Assembly: GCA_021846725.1 (NCBI GenBank)
Contig: JAJZWK010000015.1
Coordinates: 1-21,242, forward strand
Source: Actinomycetes bacterium
GTDB lineage: Bacteria > Actinomycetota > Acidimicrobiia > Acidimicrobiales > JAMCPL01
Reading direction: 5' to 3'
DNA length: 21,242 nucleotides
Positions 6,771 to 13,675 of this stretch are shown here, piece after piece. Positions within the stretch are counted from its first letter, which is position 1; the number at the start of each line of letters is the position of its first letter. The position numbers and the translations under genes were made by a program. The notes below the pieces were generated by a model. That model had not been told where the DNA came from, did not search any database, and saw nothing but the letters and a program-made list of their open reading frames with translations.

Positions 6771-7133
6771 ATGGCGGTAGTGATCAATATAGATTCGATA
6801 AGGGCATTCGGTCGTCATGGCCTGAGTGATGAAGAGAGGTCACGTCCCCAGCCTTTCGAAGTGGATTTGAAAGTTACCTTGGCAGGTGATGAGGCAGTTC
6901 AGAGCGATGAGATTACAGATACCGTAGATTACGACAGGATCGTGTCCATAGCCGTCGAGACCGTGGAAAACACTCAGTGCAAATTGATCGAACACCTTGC
7001 CGGTTCGATAGGTAGACTTATCATGGATGAGCATCGAGACAAGATGGAGAGTGTATCGGTAACGGTTCGCAAATTGCATCCACCGATGGTATATCATGTA
7101 GGCAGTGTCGGTGTCTGTGTCGAGCAAAGGTAA
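6771..7133 (+). CDS. folB: dihydroneopterin aldolase
   Basis: FolB cleaves 7,8-dihydroneopterin to 6-hydroxymethyl-7,8-dihydropterin and glycolaldehyde. The protein is 120 residues, the usual size. Family features: RAFGRHGLSDEER (11-23) with a conserved Glu, TVDYDRI with Y54, KLIEHLA (71-77) with E74 expected to bind the pterin, and VRKLHPP with catalytic K101. The ATG follows the stop of the upstream gene after 4 bases, and there is no clear ribosome-binding site, so translation is probably coupled. FolB supplies the substrate of the downstream FolK. Confidence 0.94.
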   Translation: MAVVINIDSIRAFGRHGLSDEERSRPQPFEVDLKVTLAGDEAVQSDEITDTVDYDRIVSIAVETVENTQCKLIEHLAGSIGRLIMDEHRDKMESVSVTVRKLHPPMVYHVGSVGVCVEQR

Positions 7134-7207
7134 ATGGCTGTAAACTGGCTTTTCATCAGCTACTGGTCCGCTTTCTTGGCGGGCGGAAGATAAGGGGTTT
7201 CCAACAG

Positions 7208-7684
7208 TTGTCAACAGCGAGGGATGTCTATCTCGGTATAGGATCCAATATGGGCGATCGTATGGCATTTCTGGCTGGAGCGGTAAGTGGTATTACGTCT
7301 CTATCGGCACCTGGGGATGTGACTGCATCGCCCATATATGAGACTGAGCCGATAGGTGGACCACTGGGTCAGGATCCCTATCTGAATATGGTCGTCAAAT
7401 GGACAACTGAACTTTCCGCCAAGGAGATACTCGAGGTTGCCAGAGCGCTGGAGGCGAGAGCTGGCAGGGTGCGTCAGGAGCGATTCGGCCCCCGTACACT
7501 GGACGTCGATGTATTGTTCATTGAAGGTGAGGTTGTGGCAACTGAGGAGCTGGAAGTTCCCCATCCACGCATGTGGCAGCGCAAGTTTGTGCTTGCTCCA
7601 TTACGAGACCTGGCACCTGCATTGGTCCCTGATGAGGTGTTTGGAGCCGCTATTGGGGACGTACGGAGAGTTGGGTTGGTGTAG
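7208..7684 (+). CDS. folK: 6-hydroxymethyl-7,8-dihydropterin pyrophosphokinase (HPPK)
   Basis: FolK transfers pyrophosphate from ATP to 6-hydroxymethyl-7,8-dihydropterin, giving the FolP substrate. The 158-residue protein contains YLGIGSNMGDR (8-18), YETEPIGGPLGQDPYLN (44-60), and the signature RFGPRTLDVDVLF (92-104), where D99 and D101 are the Mg ligands, followed by VPHPRMWQRKFVLAPL (117-132). The start is TTG with AAGGGG 10 bases upstream; there is no in-frame ATG before the conserved strand. It is separated from folB by 74 bp that contain a short GC-rich hairpin (TCCGC...GCGGA). It is the last gene of the folate operon and converges with the metallophosphoesterase. Confidence 0.95.
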   Translation: MSTARDVYLGIGSNMGDRMAFLAGAVSGITSLSAPGDVTASPIYETEPIGGPLGQDPYLNMVVKWTTELSAKEILEVARALEARAGRVRQERFGPRTLDVDVLFIEGEVVATEELEVPHPRMWQRKFVLAPLRDLAPALVPDEVFGAAIGDVRRVGLV

Positions 7685-7771
7685 CGTTCCGCAAATAACC
7701 ATGGGTTCCTGCCAGCCAGATGACACCCCTGATTTGCCGGATAACGTCACACCATTTACGGGACGCTACAC
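7679..7771. terminator. 18-bp inverted repeat spanning both stop codons of convergent folK and metallophosphoesterase genes
   Basis: GTGTAGCGTTCCGCAAAT (7679-7696) is the complement of ATTTACGGGACGCTACAC (7754-7771) at 16 of 18 positions, with a 57-base loop. Both TAG stop codons (7682-7684 plus; 7768-7766 minus) lie at the same place in each arm, so the two genes end in nearly identical sequence. It could be a bidirectional terminator or a copied 3' end. No T-tract follows. Confidence 0.6.
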
Positions 7772-9706
7772 TAGCGGTATACGGATCATGACATTGCGAT
7801 CCAGGTAGCTTCCATGTCCTACTGGTTCGAATCCATCGTTGCGATGTATCCAGTGGTTGGCAGCCAATTCCCTAGACCATGAAGCCAGAGTAAGAGGGTC
7901 ATCAAGGTCACCCGAACGGGGGTCGACCGGAGCGGCATGGTCGAGTACGGTGGAGAATACCAGTAGGTGGTTACTTCTTTTGTCTATAGCAATCTCTATA
8001 ATTCTTGATTGTTGTGGCCAATCTATTAAAGATGATGTGGTCATTTGCCATATGCCATGCGCGCCGTCTTCAGGGTCCAATGCAGGTATAAATGAAACTT
8101 TGTGAATATGGGTATGGCCATTTAGCCATAGTATGACGTTTCTTGTACGCGACAGTAAGTTGAGCAGTTCATAGGCGAGTACACGTCTCTGCCCTTCTGT
8201 ACTGCGGCGACGGTACTTTATTGGTATGTAACCGTTTATGAGAGTTTCAAATGGATGGTGGCTGAAGAGAATGAATAATTTGTCAGTGGCGCCTGTACTT
8301 ACCCATGTGCCGTCATCCCTGCGCCAGCGGCTGCTTCCATTTTTCAGCTCTGATTCGAGCCAGGCAAGTTGGTTGCCATCCAATGAACCTTCCAAACCTC
8401 CCCAGGGGTTGACGGTATCTAACACTAGGCAGCGAAAGTTTCCAGAGTCGAATGCGTACCACATACGTGCTTGTTCTTCGGTGGTGTTTGAAGATCGACT
8501 GGGAGCCTTACTTGTTTTTGTGCTGATGTCTACGTTTTCCACTACATTACCGGTGTCTGGCAGGTGATTTGCAGAATGAGGTGGCTTGTCGGGGGAAGGG
8601 TTGTCAAGAGAAGGGTTGTCAAGAGAAGGGTTGTCGGGGGAAGAACTAACAGAGGAAGGGTTGTCGGAGGAAGAGCTACTGGAAGGGGAACTGCCAGAAG
8701 GGGAACTGTCAGAAGGGAGATCGGACATGTAGGGAGTATGAAGAGACGTAGCGTTACGATGCGCTGATATCCACTCGGTGGGGTAGTCGATTGTACGTTC
8801 TGGGTCCTTGCTGATGCGTTGCCAGGGAGGCGATTTTAATGAGAGCTTGTACCCTCCAGTCGCTATACGGGAGGTAATAGCAGTGCCCGGACTGAATCCA
8901 CCTACGAGTTTATCGTGATTTCCTATCGTAGCATACCATGGTAGTCCAAGACCTGTAGAGGTGAAAGGTTGTAGAGCAGCTTCCAATATTCCGGGTACTA
9001 CAGGAAAACCAAAGCGCGATAATGCAATATCCGGTTCGTATCCGGCAGGCGTACCGTCGGGGTGCCAGTATTCCTTCTCGGATGCCCCCTTTTTGCCAAC
9101 GCCCTCCCATCGTTGTGGGTCACCTGAATTGGGGGTGATCTTCTTTCCTCCGTCGAGAAGTGATATATACCAGCCCAGCTCGTTGCGTTGTGATATCTCT
9201 ACGGCATCCCCGGTACTGATCGTAAAGGAGAGAGGAAGTCCGGTTGCGGGGCCACCAGGGAGCTCGTTGATAGCACGACACATTGCCTCCAATACATGGG
9301 TAGTGAATGGTTCTTGTGGTCTGTATGCCTCGATGAGCTTGAAGATAGGTACGAGCCGTGAAGTTGGGTATTGTAGCCGGCTGAGATATTCTGCGCGTGC
9401 CGGGCTCTGTGCATCAGTTACATGCATATCCGTTATATGTGCAAATGCAATGATAGGTATCAGATGATCCTCCTGTATGGATACGATCTTTGGTACCGGT
9501 AAACTCACTTGTACCGGTAATCCCTCCTGTGTGGATAGCCCCTCTCGTATCGGTAGGCTGAAGGCAGTATCAGTAGATGTATTTGTCCCGAGTACGCAGT
9601 CCGGTCTTTGTATGTAGGGCTCGCCTGATGATGAAAGTAGGTGTCGGTAGCCTCCTTGCTCTCTTTTCCCCGGTATAATTACTTGTGATAGAGACGCTCT
9701 AGACAC
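7766..9706 (-). CDS. calcineurin-like metallophosphoesterase, PPA1498-like family, with low-complexity inserts
   Basis: The 646-residue protein matches the actinobacterial metallophosphoesterase family described from P. acnes PPA1498 (TIGR03767, by recall). Metal-site motifs in order: FAHITDMHVTDAQSPAR (88-104; D93, H95), STGDAVE (164-170), IGNHDKL (261-267), FSHHPF (481-486) and LNGHTHIHK (528-536). The second motif is GDAVE where GDxxD/N is usual. No signal peptide or membrane helix is seen; the substrate is unknown. Two segments look inserted: residues 50-80, with LPVQ/LPVP-type repeats, and 327-410, a Ser/Asp/Pro/Asn-rich run with DNPSL repeats between motifs III and IV. The start is GTG (9706-9704), 7 bases after a TAGAAT box, which fits a leaderless transcript. 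It separates the folate and str operons. Confidence 0.86.
   Translation of the reverse strand: MSRASLSQVIIPGKREQGGYRHLLSSSGEPYIQRPDCVLGTNTSTDTAFSLPIREGLSTQEGLPVQVSLPVPKIVSIQEDHLIPIIAFAHITDMHVTDAQSPARAEYLSRLQYPTSRLVPIFKLIEAYRPQEPFTTHVLEAMCRAINELPGGPATGLPLSFTISTGDAVEISQRNELGWYISLLDGGKKITPNSGDPQRWEGVGKKGASEKEYWHPDGTPAGYEPDIALSRFGFPVVPGILEAALQPFTSTGLGLPWYATIGNHDKLVGGFSPGTAITSRIATGGYKLSLKSPPWQRISKDPERTIDYPTEWISAHRNATSLHTPYMSDLPSDSSPSGSSPSSSSSSDNPSSVSSSPDNPSLDNPSLDNPSPDKPPHSANHLPDTGNVVENVDISTKTSKAPSRSSNTTEEQARMWYAFDSGNFRCLVLDTVNPWGGLEGSLDGNQLAWLESELKNGSSRWRRDDGTWVSTGATDKLFILFSHHPFETLINGYIPIKYRRRSTEGQRRVLAYELLNLLSRTRNVILWLNGHTHIHKVSFIPALDPEDGAHGIWQMTTSSLIDWPQQSRIIEIAIDKRSNHLLVFSTVLDHAAPVDPRSGDLDDPLTLASWSRELAANHWIHRNDGFEPVGHGSYLDRNVMIRIPLV
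8596..8640. repeat. 15-bp tandem repeat (three units) within the metallophosphoesterase
   Basis: Units AAGGGTTGTCAAGAG at 8596-8610 and 8611-8625, and a third ending CGGGGG at 8626-8640, encode DNPSL/DNPSP pentapeptides on the minus strand. Degenerate units (AAGGGTTGTCGGAGG, GAAGGGGAACTG) continue to about 8715, giving the Ser/Asp/Pro linker. All units are multiples of three bases, so copy-number change keeps the frame. Confidence 0.9.
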
Positions 9707-9801
9707 GCTTGATATTCTATACTGTAAAACATGGGAGCCTGGATCATGTGTGCATGTGGCTCCAACGCTCTAGACACGCTTGATATTCTATACTGTGAAA
9801 C
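9694..9801. repeat. 37-bp direct repeat (71-bp offset) copying the metallophosphoesterase promoter and start
   Basis: The 37 bases at 9694-9730 recur at 9765-9801 with a single mismatch (A9726/G9797). On the minus strand each copy carries a TAGAAT box, seven bases, then GTGTCTAGAGCG, the start of the metallophosphoesterase gene. The outer copy opens a 32-codon frame from GTG 9777 that ends at TAA 9681-9679, inside the real gene in another frame. Confidence 0.92.
9714..9719 (-). promoter_or_regulatory. candidate -10 box for a leaderless metallophosphoesterase transcript
   Basis: On the minus strand, TAGAAT is followed by ATCAAGC and then the GTG start codon. A start site 7 bases after the box would coincide with the GTG, as in the leaderless mRNAs common in Actinomycetota. 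TATAGA, shifted by three bases, is an alternative box. No good -35 was found. The box is duplicated 71 bp upstream. Confidence 0.4.
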
Positions 9802-9948
9802 TGCTGGACGGAGAAAAATATCGTTGGGCAGGTACTCCAGCCAGCCAGCCAGTTTGTCCTGCCTTGTTTGCTTAGATGAACAATTACCTGATTAAAGATT
9901 GCCTGATTCAATCTGCCTAACTGTTGAGCCTTTTACCGTGTGGTGGAC

Positions 9949-9975
9949 TTGCACTTAGCTGGTGTATGGTATATT
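9949..9975 (+). promoter_or_regulatory. candidate extended -10 promoter for the str operon (rpsL)
   Basis: TGGTATATT at 9967-9975 is an extended -10 (TGN plus TATATT), identical to the one before rplC and one base from that before tuf. TTGCAC at 9949-9954 could serve as -35, with a short 15-base spacer. It would give a leader of about 215 bases. Confidence 0.5.
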
Positions 9976-10137
9976 ATCTTATGCACATTCCCTACCGATG
10001 CTTGGTGCTACCATGCGTCCATAGTTGGGGACACGGTATAAGCAGATAGTATAGTAATAGAGAGATGCTGGATGCTATGTTCCGTGCATTAATATGAGTT
10101 GTAAGTGAATCAAGTGGATGCTGTAGAATGAACCCAG

Positions 10138-10170
10138 GTTCTCTGGAATAATTGGAGTATCCCAAAGAAC
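10138..10170 (+). promoter_or_regulatory. hairpin just upstream of the rpsL ribosome-binding site
   Basis: GTTCTCTGG (10138-10146) pairs with CCAAAGAAC (10162-10170) at 8 of 9 positions around a 15-base loop. It ends 15 bases before the GGAG (10186-10189) that serves the GTG start of rpsL. It is a candidate leader element for translational feedback on the str operon; this is by position only. Confidence 0.3.
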
Positions 10171-10196
10171 GAGTCAAGAGTGAGTGGAGTTAACGC

Positions 10197-10568
10197 GTGC
10201 CAACAATAGAACAGCTTGTCCGTAAAGGGCGGCAAACCAAGCAATCTAAGGCCAAGACCGCTGCACTGAAAGGTGCTCCCCAGCGGCGAGGTGTCTGTGT
10301 GCGTGTGTTTACGCATACGCCGAAAAAGCCAAACTCTGCGCTACGCAAGGTAGCCAGGGTAAGGCTGACGAGTGGGGTGGAGGTAACTGCATATATACCG
10401 GGGGTGGGGCATAATTTGCAGGAGCACTCCATAGTATTGGTGAGGGGTGGAAGAGTGAAGGATCTACCGGGTGTACGCTACAAAGTAATTAGAGGAGCAC
10501 TTGACGCAGCAGGAGTCCGTAGTAGGGCTCAGGCCAGGAGTCGTTACGGAGCAAAGAAGGAATCATGA
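10197..10568 (+). CDS. rpsL: 30S ribosomal protein uS12
   Basis: uS12 is a decoding-centre protein of the small subunit. The 123-residue protein has TPKKPNSALRKVARVRL (41-57) and GRVKDLPGVRYK, and ends RSRYGAKKES, close to the actinobacterial ending RSRYGAKKEK. The lysines at the streptomycin-resistance hot spots (PKKPNS and GRVKD) are wild type, so ribosomal streptomycin resistance is not predicted from this gene. The start is GTG with GGAG 7 bases upstream. It is the first gene of the str operon; rpoB and rpoC, often nearby in actinobacteria, are not upstream. Confidence 0.98.
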   Translation: MPTIEQLVRKGRQTKQSKAKTAALKGAPQRRGVCVRVFTHTPKKPNSALRKVARVRLTSGVEVTAYIPGVGHNLQEHSIVLVRGGRVKDLPGVRYKVIRGALDAAGVRSRAQARSRYGAKKES

Positions 10569-10719
10569 TGTCGATTAATGGGTCATATGATTTACTGCCT
10601 ATGCAGGCAGTGTGGGTAATGCAGCGAAGCAATGTAATGCCCCAAAGCCGGATCATTAAAGTTGGTTTGGCGATGTTTTATGTGGCACAGCAGATTACCA
10701 GAGAGGATACAGGGTTATA

Positions 10720-11190
10720 ATGCCGCGCAATGGACAACCTCCTAAGAGAGAGCTTTCTCCTGACCCTGTGTACAATTCCGTACTTGTGACGCAGTTTGTA
10801 AACAAGGTGCTTCTGAACGGTAAGAGAACGGTTGCTGAGCAGATTGTTTATGGTGCCTTGGATAATATTAGGGAAAAGACAGGTTCCGATCCGTTGAATG
10901 TACTCAAGAAGGCTGTTGAAAATACGCGACCAGAACTGGAGGTAAGGAGTCGGAGAGTGGGGGGTGCCACCTATCAGGTACCGGTAGAGGTACGCCCAAG
11001 ACGTGCCACTACTCTGTCCATACGGTGGATTGTGGGATACGCTAAAGCCAGGCATGAAAAATCTATGAAACTCAAGTTGGCCGCTGAAATATTGGATGCG
11101 TACAATGAAACCGGTTCATCGATAAAGAGGAGGGAAGACATGCATAAGATGGCAGAATCAAACAGGGCTTTTGCCCACTATCGCTGGTGA
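10720..11190 (+). CDS. rpsG: 30S ribosomal protein uS7
   Basis: uS7 nucleates assembly of the 30S head and contacts E-site tRNA. The 156-residue protein has the standard length and the motifs DPVYNSVLVTQFVNKVLLNGK, EVRSRRVGGATYQVPVEV (each named in part) and the invariant ending KRREDMHKMAESNRAFAHYRW-type C-terminus. ATG 10720 is preceded by GAGAGGAT. The 151-bp gap after rpsL contains a small hairpin (ACTGCC 10594-10599 with GGCAGT 10606-10611), but no terminator, so co-transcription is expected. Confidence 0.98.
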   Translation: MPRNGQPPKRELSPDPVYNSVLVTQFVNKVLLNGKRTVAEQIVYGALDNIREKTGSDPLNVLKKAVENTRPELEVRSRRVGGATYQVPVEVRPRRATTLSIRWIVGYAKARHEKSMKLKLAAEILDAYNETGSSIKRREDMHKMAESNRAFAHYRW

Positions 11191-11301
11191 TTACTGTGGT
11201 AGCCAGGTTAATTGCATCAAAGAAGGGTTCAGTAGCAACCTATTGCGTTGTTAAAAATTGCATTGTTGAACAGCACATTGTCTCACCAGTGGTGGTTTGC
11301 T

Positions 11302-13395
11302 ATGGCTGATCCTCTTCCGATCAGGGAGTTTCCTCTTTCGAGGACTAGAAACATAGGTATTATGGCCCATATAGATGCTGGTAAGACTACCATTACTGAG
11401 CGTATTCTATATTATACGGGGAAAAACTATAAGATAGGAGAGGTCCATGAGGGCGCCGCCACGATGGATTGGATGGTACAGGAGCAGGAACGCGGTATCA
11501 CCATTACTTCTGCTGCAACTACTTGCAAGTGGAACAATACCTGGATAAACATTATCGACACTCCTGGCCACGTCGATTTCACGGTGGAGGTAGAGAGATC
11601 ATTACGGGTACTGGACGGAGCTATCGCGGTATTTGACGGTGTTGCTGGTGTGGAACCCCAGACTGAAACTGTGTGGCGTCAGGCTGATAAATACAGTGTG
11701 CCTCGTATGTGCTTTATAAACAAAATGGACAGGGTCGGAGTATCCTTTGATCGCACCATAGCTATGATAAAGGATCGCCTCGCGGCAGTGCCGGCGATAT
11801 TGCAGTTGCCTATCGGGGCAGAGGCCAACTTCGTCGGAGTGATCGACCTACTCAATATGAAAGAACTGCGCTGGGAGGAGGGACTGGGTGAAAAATGGAC
11901 GGTTGAAGAGATCCCAGACGACATGCGTGATGCGGCCGAGGAGGCCCGTCATGCATTGATAGATATACTGTCGGAGTTCGACGACAATGTGATGGAGAAG
12001 TACGTAGCCGAGGAGGAGATCACCGCTGATGATCTGCGCAAGGCGATTAGGCACGGTACCATTGAGAGCAAGATAGTGCCTGTGCTGTGTGGTTCGGCCT
12101 TTCACAATAAAGCCATTCAGCCGCTTCTCGATGCTATAGTGGACTTTCTTCCCAGTCCTCTTGATATAGAGGCTACTCATGGAGTGTCCCCAAAGGGAGA
12201 GCCACAAGAGCGCACCGCTTCTGATCAGGAGCCGTTTTCAGCTCTTGCATTCAAGATAATGAGCGATCCATATGTAGGAAAACTTACCTATTTGCGTGTA
12301 TATTCAGGAACGTTGACCAAGGGTGCCACGGTTGTAAACTCTACCAAGGGGAAGAAAGAGCGCATTGGTCGTATTCTTCAGATGCATGCCAATCATAGAG
12401 AAGACAAGGATGCGGCATTTTCTGGAGACATTATTGCCGTCGTAGGGTTACGCAATACCATGACAGGTGATACGTTATGCGATGTTGCACATCCGATTAT
12501 CCTGGAGTCATTGGAGTTTCCGGAGCCTGTTATGCATGTTGCTGTTGAGCCAAAGACCAAAGCTGATCAGGATAAGTTATCCAAAGCCCTTAGCGCGCTA
12601 TCAGAAGAGGATCCGACATTCAGGGTTCATAGTGACGAGGAGACCACCCAGACGATTATCTCTGGCATGGGTGAGTTACATCTTGAAGTACTGGTAGACA
12701 GAATGCTGAGGGAGTTCAGCGTAGATGCAAACGTCGGGAAGCCACAGGTTGCATACAGGGAGACTATTCGCAAGACCGCAACCAACGTGGAGGGGAAGTA
12801 CGTGCGTCAAACCGGTGGGCGTGGACAGTATGGTCATGTTGTGATAGATCTTGAGCCGACTGGTCCGGCAGGAGGGTATCAATTCGTAGATAAGATTTCC
12901 GGTGGAGTAATACCCAAGGAATATATCCCTGCTGTGGATGCGGGTATTCAAGATGCACTTACAACTGGTGTCCTGGCTGGGTATCCCATGGTGGATATGA
13001 GGGTAATATTGACAGATGGGTCTTATCACGAGGTGGATTCGTCAGAACTGGCATTCAAGATAGCGGGGTCCATGGCGTTGAAAGCTGCTGTAAAAAAGGC
13101 AGATCCTGTTTTGTTGGAGCCTGTCATGGAGGTAGAAGTGGTTACTCCTGATGAGTATCTTGGGGAGGTCCTTGGTGACCTTTCTTCGAGAAGGGGTCGC
13201 GTGGAAGGGATGGATCAGCGTGGGCAGAATCAAGTGGTGCGGGCGCAGGTTCCATTGGCGAACATGTTTGGATATGCAACAGACTTGCGTTCCAAGACTC
13301 AGGGAAGAGCGAGCTATACTATGCAGTTCAGCGCTTACAATGAAGTACCTGATTCAATAGCCAAAGAGATTATCGCCAGAGTAAATGGTGAGTAG
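11302..13395 (+). CDS. fusA: translation elongation factor G
   Basis: EF-G is the GTPase that drives tRNA-mRNA translocation and, with RRF, recycles ribosomes. From ATG 11302 the protein has 697 residues, the usual length. G-motifs: AHIDAGKT (22-29), RGITI (64-68), DTPGH (86-90) and NKMD (140-143); the domain IV segment GGRGQYGHVVIDLEP and the C-terminal RGRVEGMDQRGQ region are present. The open frame extends upstream to ATG 11248, but those 18 residues are not EF-G-like and MADPLPIREF fits the family start. It follows rpsG after 111 bases. Confidence 0.97.
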   Translation: MADPLPIREFPLSRTRNIGIMAHIDAGKTTITERILYYTGKNYKIGEVHEGAATMDWMVQEQERGITITSAATTCKWNNTWINIIDTPGHVDFTVEVERSLRVLDGAIAVFDGVAGVEPQTETVWRQADKYSVPRMCFINKMDRVGVSFDRTIAMIKDRLAAVPAILQLPIGAEANFVGVIDLLNMKELRWEEGLGEKWTVEEIPDDMRDAAEEARHALIDILSEFDDNVMEKYVAEEEITADDLRKAIRHGTIESKIVPVLCGSAFHNKAIQPLLDAIVDFLPSPLDIEATHGVSPKGEPQERTASDQEPFSALAFKIMSDPYVGKLTYLRVYSGTLTKGATVVNSTKGKKERIGRILQMHANHREDKDAAFSGDIIAVVGLRNTMTGDTLCDVAHPIILESLEFPEPVMHVAVEPKTKADQDKLSKALSALSEEDPTFRVHSDEETTQTIISGMGELHLEVLVDRMLREFSVDANVGKPQVAYRETIRKTATNVEGKYVRQTGGRGQYGHVVIDLEPTGPAGGYQFVDKISGGVIPKEYIPAVDAGIQDALTTGVLAGYPMVDMRVILTDGSYHEVDSSELAFKIAGSMALKAAVKKADPVLLEPVMEVEVVTPDEYLGEVLGDLSSRRGRVEGMDQRGQNQVVRAQVPLANMFGYATDLRSKTQGRASYTMQFSAYNEVPDSIAKEIIARVNGE

Positions 13396-13411
13396 ATTTG
13401 TAAGTTTGATT

Positions 13412-13440
13412 TTTACAGTGGAATATTAGTATGGTATAAT
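13412..13440 (+). promoter_or_regulatory. strong sigma70-type promoter for tuf
   Basis: TTTACA (13412-13417) and TATAAT (13435-13440) are separated by exactly 17 bases, and TGG precedes the -10 box, giving an extended -10. It begins 17 bases after the fusA stop and would produce a leader of about 230 bases. This gives tuf expression independent of rpsL-rpsG-fusA. Confidence 0.8.
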
Positions 13441-13631
13441 ACTTCTGGTCATCTTGGCTGTGTTCGTGAGGAAGTAGTATTTATGAGAATAAGCCAGTTG
13501 ACCAGGGGTGTTTAGCTACCAGCTTCCAGTACTGAGGTGGCGGGTGGATAAGCACGACAATAGCTGCTAAGATGTCGTAGCCCAGTTATGGGCACGGAAG
13601 AACCGGGTATCCGGATAGTGATAAGAAATAT

Positions 13632-13656
13632 GGGTGGTCCAGAGGTTGGACTCCCC
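13632..13656 (+). promoter_or_regulatory. stable hairpin just upstream of the tuf ribosome-binding site
   Basis: GGGTGGTCCA (13632-13641) pairs with TGGACTCCCC (13647-13656) with one mismatch and one G-U pair around the loop GAGGT. It ends about 6 bases before the purine-rich GAAGAGAGGAG that serves the tuf ATG. It may control tuf translation or mRNA stability. The remaining leader (13447-13631) has no gene that I would call. Confidence 0.5.
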
Positions 13657-13675
13657 GGAATGAAGAGAGGAGCTC

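Larger units (their letters stand above)
9707..10196. other. 490-bp divergent intergenic region and str-operon leader
   Basis: This gap between the divergent metallophosphoesterase and rpsL holds the second copy of the metallophosphoesterase start region, a (CCAG)4 run at 9837-9852 within a GGCAGG/CCTGCC stem (9827-9832 with 9858-9863), a candidate rpsL promoter near 9949-9975, and a hairpin before the rpsL ribosome-binding site (10138-10170). No convincing gene, tRNA or rpoC remnant was seen. Confidence 0.6.

Noticed and set aside
9707..10196. tRNA or small RNA gene before rpsL
   Set aside because: No cloverleaf or T-loop consensus was found; the structures fit a leader region better.
11248..11301. 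Upstream ATG for fusA adding 18 residues
   Set aside because: The extension does not resemble EF-G, and ATG 11302 gives the family length and start.
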